Below, one piece after another: positions 61,105 through 64,000 of a stretch of DNA of 64,000 nt (its first letter is position 1; every line of letters starts with the position of its first letter). Source of the DNA: an uncultured Bacteroidia bacterium. Lineage in GTDB: Bacteria > Bacteroidota > Bacteroidia > Bacteroidales > F082. The stretch covers positions 19,285-83,284 of the forward strand of contig CADCML010000011.1 of assembly GCA_902802535.1 (NCBI GenBank), written 5' to 3'. A program made the position numbers and the translations under genes. The notes beneath the pieces are model-generated. The model was not told where the DNA came from, did not search any database, and worked only from the letters and a program-made list of their open reading frames with translations.

Positions 61105-62304
61105 ATGGAAACACTATTCGTAAAACACGATCGACTCATCGCCAAAACCTCTTTGGACATCGTCAGGGAAATGATGAACCGTGTGCATTGGAATGCCCAA
61201 CTGCTGTCCATCCAAGGAGCTAAAGGCGTGGGCAAATCGACGCTGCTCAAACAATTCATCAAAATGAATTACCAACCTGGCGACCGAAAAGTGCTGTACT
61301 GCTCCGCTGACACCATCGATTTTTCCCGCCGAACTTTGGTTGATCTTGCCGGAGAATTTGTCATGAACGGCGGAGAAAGACTTATTATCGACGAAATCCA
61401 TAAATATGAAGGATGGAGCCGCGAAATCAAAGAAATTTACGACCTTTATCCCGAATTGAAAATGATTATCAGCGGTTCGTCGCTGTTGAGCCTATTGGCT
61501 GGTGACGCAGACTTGTCGCGCCGATGCATCAAATACACCATGTCGGGTTTGTCGTTCCGCGAAGCGTTGAGATTTTACGAAAACCTTGAATTTCCCGTCT
61601 GGACTTTGGAAGACATTCTCACGCGTCCTTACGAATTATGGCAAACTGTCGCTGCTCAATGCAAACCTATTGAGCAGTTCAAGAAATACCTTCAATACGG
61701 CTATTATCCCTTCTTCTTGGAAGGACAACAAGATTATTTTACGAGAATCGAGCAGGTGGTCAACTATGTCGTGGAAACGGAACTTCCCATGATCTGCAAG
61801 GTCGATGTGGCCTACACCCGAAAACTCAAGGCCTTGATTTCCATCATTGCTGAAAGTGTGCCTTACGAAGTGAATGCCAATCGATTAGCCGCAGCCATCG
61901 AGATAGGCAGAGATACCGTTGTCGGCTATCTGAAAAACATGGGCGATGCCAAACTGCTGAACTTGCTCTATTCCGACAAGAAAAGTATCGGCAAACTCAC
62001 CAAACCCGACAAAGTTTATCTCGAAAACACGAATTTGCTCTATGCGTTAAGTCCTACTTCGGTCGAAATCGGGACGGTGCGTGAGACTTTTGCCATTACC
62101 CATCTCTCTGAAAACCATCTTGTTGAATACGGAAAAGACAAAGGCGACTTTAAAGTGGATGACAAGTATCATTTTGAAATCGGTGGCAAGGACAAAGGCT
62201 TCAACCAAATTGCGGATTTGCCCGATTCATACATTTTTGCTGATGACATAGAATCGCCCGTTGGTGCAAAACTGCCTCTTTGGATGCTGGGGTTTTTGTA
62301 TTGA
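61105..62304 (+). CDS. AAA family ATPase (AAA_14) with short nuclease-like C-terminus
   Basis: A 399-residue cytosolic protein from the ATG at 61105 (METLFVKHDRLIAKT), which lies properly downstream of the promoter box; an in-frame TTG at 61072 would precede it. Walker A GAKGVGKS (38-45), Walker B RLIIDEIHKY (about 91-100), sensor SGSSLLSLL. A winged-helix-like stretch (VPYEVNANRLAAAIEIGRDTVVGYL) and a C-terminal nuclease-like motif FEIGGKDKGF follow. It belongs to the same broad group as the ATPases at 17572 and 24996 but is not close to either. Cellular role unknown; the private dyad array suggests tight, probably autogenous control. Confidence 0.87.
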   Translation: METLFVKHDRLIAKTSLDIVREMMNRVHWNAQLLSIQGAKGVGKSTLLKQFIKMNYQPGDRKVLYCSADTIDFSRRTLVDLAGEFVMNGGERLIIDEIHKYEGWSREIKEIYDLYPELKMIISGSSLLSLLAGDADLSRRCIKYTMSGLSFREALRFYENLEFPVWTLEDILTRPYELWQTVAAQCKPIEQFKKYLQYGYYPFFLEGQQDYFTRIEQVVNYVVETELPMICKVDVAYTRKLKALISIIAESVPYEVNANRLAAAIEIGRDTVVGYLKNMGDAKLLNLLYSDKKSIGKLTKPDKVYLENTNLLYALSPTSVEIGTVRETFAITHLSENHLVEYGKDKGDFKVDDKYHFEIGGKDKGFNQIADLPDSYIFADDIESPVGAKLPLWMLGFLY

Positions 62305-62307
62305 TTT

Positions 62308-64000
62308 CTATCGATTCTTCCGCACCAGCACGGCAATCCCCAACAAAACCACTACTCCACCGCCAGCAACCCAAAGCCAAGGGAAGCCCTTCCCTGTTTC
62401 CTCAATCGAACCAAGCGTTTCAGGTTCAGGCTCAACATAATAGATGTACTTCCCCTCGCGGATGAGTTGTTGGGTGTAGTTCAGGATGGAGTCGCCGTGG
62501 GCAAAGGATAGCTCCTCGGGCGTGAAGTCGACGGGATAATCGGGCAGCACACCGCGACCGTATGGGAAACGCTCGTTGACCAACGTGTCCGCCACAATTT
62601 TGATCATCGGAATTTGCACTGTGATGCCGGAAGCAGGCATCATGTATTGCGTGAAATGCTCGGCTTTCATCTGATGGTAGGCCGAACCCGTTTCGCGCCC
62701 GACGATGATGCCACGGTTTTGCTTCTTCACATAGCCCGCAAAGGACGTGGAAGCCGAAAAAGAGGCCTCGTTCGTCAGCACATACAACTGGCCCTTGTAG
62801 TTGGCCACACTGTCAGGCTCGACCCATTCTGGCTCGTTCTTCACGAAGCCTTCGCCATTGCCAAGCGGCTCATATTCAGCGAAAACACCCATCGGTTCCT
62901 CGTCCAAGGGACAATTGCCGCCGAAGCATTTGAAGCCGCCTCTTTTGTTCACAAATCGATAGAGCGAGGTGCAGAACGGCTTTTGCGCGAGATAGGAATA
63001 AATCGTTTCCATCACTTTGCGCGGGCCACCGTAGTTGTCGCGCAGGTCGATGATGAGGTTGGGAATGCTGTCAGCAACGATTTGTGTGAAAAATGCCCTC
63101 ACGCTGTCTTCTTGCATTTCGTCTAATTCGAAAGTTCGGATATCGAGATAAGCCACCGAATCCGAGAGTTTTTTATACTGGAAAAGCGCTTTTTCATCCA
63201 AATGGTAATGATGGTATTGGTATTTCGTCCAAAGCGGTTCTCGGTCAGGGTCTTTGCGCGACATCTGCTCAAAACGCTTCGTCTCACCATCGGCAAAGGT
63301 GACAGTGATATTAAAATCTTTTGCAATTTGTCCACAATAATAATAGTCCATTCCGTTGATAGTAATAAGATCCCCGCAACTTTTCACATAGCCATCGGAA
63401 GATGTGTTAAACTCCAACAATATGGTTTTCAGCGAGTCGGCAGGGATGCCGTTCACCGAAACCACCTTTTTGCCAAGATATTCCTTGTACTTCGGAACGG
63501 CTCGCCACACCTGAAGCGTATCGTTGAACCAGCCCAACAACACCGATGAAGGCCTTGTTACACTCTTCATTTTCGTTTGTGAAATGATTGCTGTGTGGCT
63601 ATCGTGAACTCTGGAAATCACGGAACGAACCATCACTTCAAAGTCGCCGACAGGAATGGTTTCGCCTATCGTGGCCTTCTTTCGGGCGAGAAAAGCGTCA
63701 AACTCGTCTTTCGGGGTATAATCGTAAAATCCAGGAAAGGCATCCTCAAAGGCTTCCATCAGTCCGTCGAGGTCGGCAACGGCCTCATCGCGCGTCAGTT
63801 GGGTCTTGTTGTTCGCCTTGGGCGGGATGAAAGTGGTCTTCAGGCCAAAAGGCGTCATCGGGTCGGCGGCTTGCGAGTTTTTCGAGATACTGACCACCAC
63901 ACAAGGCTCCTTGATGCGCTTGTAATAATAGCCCACGGTGCCCAACACATCGCCCCGATGCAGGGTTTCGCCCGTCTTGAACAGCCGCAACGGGCGCATA
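62308..64000 (-). CDS. S41 family peptidase, N-terminus cut by window edge
   Basis: At least 563 residues; the frame is still open at the right edge and no signal peptide is visible, so the N-terminus is missing. The C-terminal-processing-protease fold is clear: DSHTAIIS region, a PDZ-like stretch (YLGKKVVSVNGIPADSLKTIL), LIIDLRDNYGG, and the nucleophile segment VLTNEASFSASTSFAGYV with GRETGS. The end carries one membrane segment (WLWVAGGGVVVLLGIAVLV) and a short basic tail, so the protease is tethered with its bulk in the periplasm. It may degrade periplasmic or imported proteins. It converges on the AAA ATPase gene with 3 bases between stops. Confidence 0.88.
   Translation of the reverse strand, partial: MRPLRLFKTGETLHRGDVLGTVGYYYKRIKEPCVVVSISKNSQAADPMTPFGLKTTFIPPKANNKTQLTRDEAVADLDGLMEAFEDAFPGFYDYTPKDEFDAFLARKKATIGETIPVGDFEVMVRSVISRVHDSHTAIISQTKMKSVTRPSSVLLGWFNDTLQVWRAVPKYKEYLGKKVVSVNGIPADSLKTILLEFNTSSDGYVKSCGDLITINGMDYYYCGQIAKDFNITVTFADGETKRFEQMSRKDPDREPLWTKYQYHHYHLDEKALFQYKKLSDSVAYLDIRTFELDEMQEDSVRAFFTQIVADSIPNLIIDLRDNYGGPRKVMETIYSYLAQKPFCTSLYRFVNKRGGFKCFGGNCPLDEEPMGVFAEYEPLGNGEGFVKNEPEWVEPDSVANYKGQLYVLTNEASFSASTSFAGYVKKQNRGIIVGRETGSAYHQMKAEHFTQYMMPASGITVQIPMIKIVADTLVNERFPYGRGVLPDYPVDFTPEELSFAHGDSILNYTQQLIREGKYIYYVEPEPETLGSIEETGKGFPWLWVAGGGVVVLLGIAVLVRKNR

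Overview
The window looks like chromosome of a Bacteroidales bacterium (phylum Bacteroidota), probably an uncultured gut, rumen or oral type. The evidence is the gene families (type IX secretion sorting tails, DUF4270, DUF4249 paired with a TonB receptor, IPExxVDY, DUF3109, S46 peptidase, FISUMP and BspA-type surface proteins) and the promoters, which almost all carry the Bacteroidota -7 box TAnnTTTG instead of a TATAAT box. No rRNA, tRNA, CRISPR array or complete insertion sequence was seen. Both ends cut a gene (a higA antitoxin at the left, an S41 peptidase at the right).

Layout. 0-2.8 kb: a higBA toxin-antitoxin pair divergent from a MATE exporter, then a DUF2461 protein. 2.8-10.2 kb: a secreted S8 protease with a dockerin and a T9SS tail, translationally coupled to a protein with three cohesin-like domains. 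10.2-14.3 kb, minus strand: glycogen-synthase-like protein, DUF4270 lipoprotein, cyclophilin, pheS. 14.4-17.4 kb: meaB and a secreted protein. 17.4-26.3 kb is the accessory part: two nuclease-fused AAA ATPases, a relic of a third, a PEGA protein with an InlB-repeat/FISUMP lipoprotein, an AlbA_2-DUF2971 fusion, and palindromic repeats. 26.4-38.1 kb is core: glutamine synthetase, a GT39 transferase, acpP-fabF-rnc-IPExxVDY, polA and metG. 38.2-48.6 kb: T9SS surface protein, TonB receptor with DUF4249, DUF937 protein, BspA-like LRR protein, S46 dipeptidyl peptidase. 49-56 kb: MATE exporter, then a four-gene operon (degenerate lytic transglycosylase, two SGNH proteins, MBOAT acyltransferase) that looks like an envelope-glycan O-acylation machine. 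56-64 kb: DUF3109 protein, ornithine carbamoyltransferase, an Omp28-like T9SS protein, a further AAA ATPase and an S41 peptidase.

How the genes may work together. Several secreted peptidases (S8, S46 of the Asp/Glu-specific kind, S41), glutamine synthetase, ornithine carbamoyltransferase and MeaB suggest an organism that uses peptides and amino acids and may make propionate through methylmalonyl-CoA; this is inference.

The most unusual signals are: (1) all three intact AAA ATPases have their own private array of evenly spaced repeats over the promoter (periods 32, 33 and about 52 bases); (2) a dockerin-bearing protease is coupled to a cohesin-like scaffold candidate; (3) a small palindromic repeat sits in frame inside polA and inside the GT39 gene, with a third copy before pheS; (4) an O-acylation operon begins with a transglycosylase fold that lacks its catalytic Glu.
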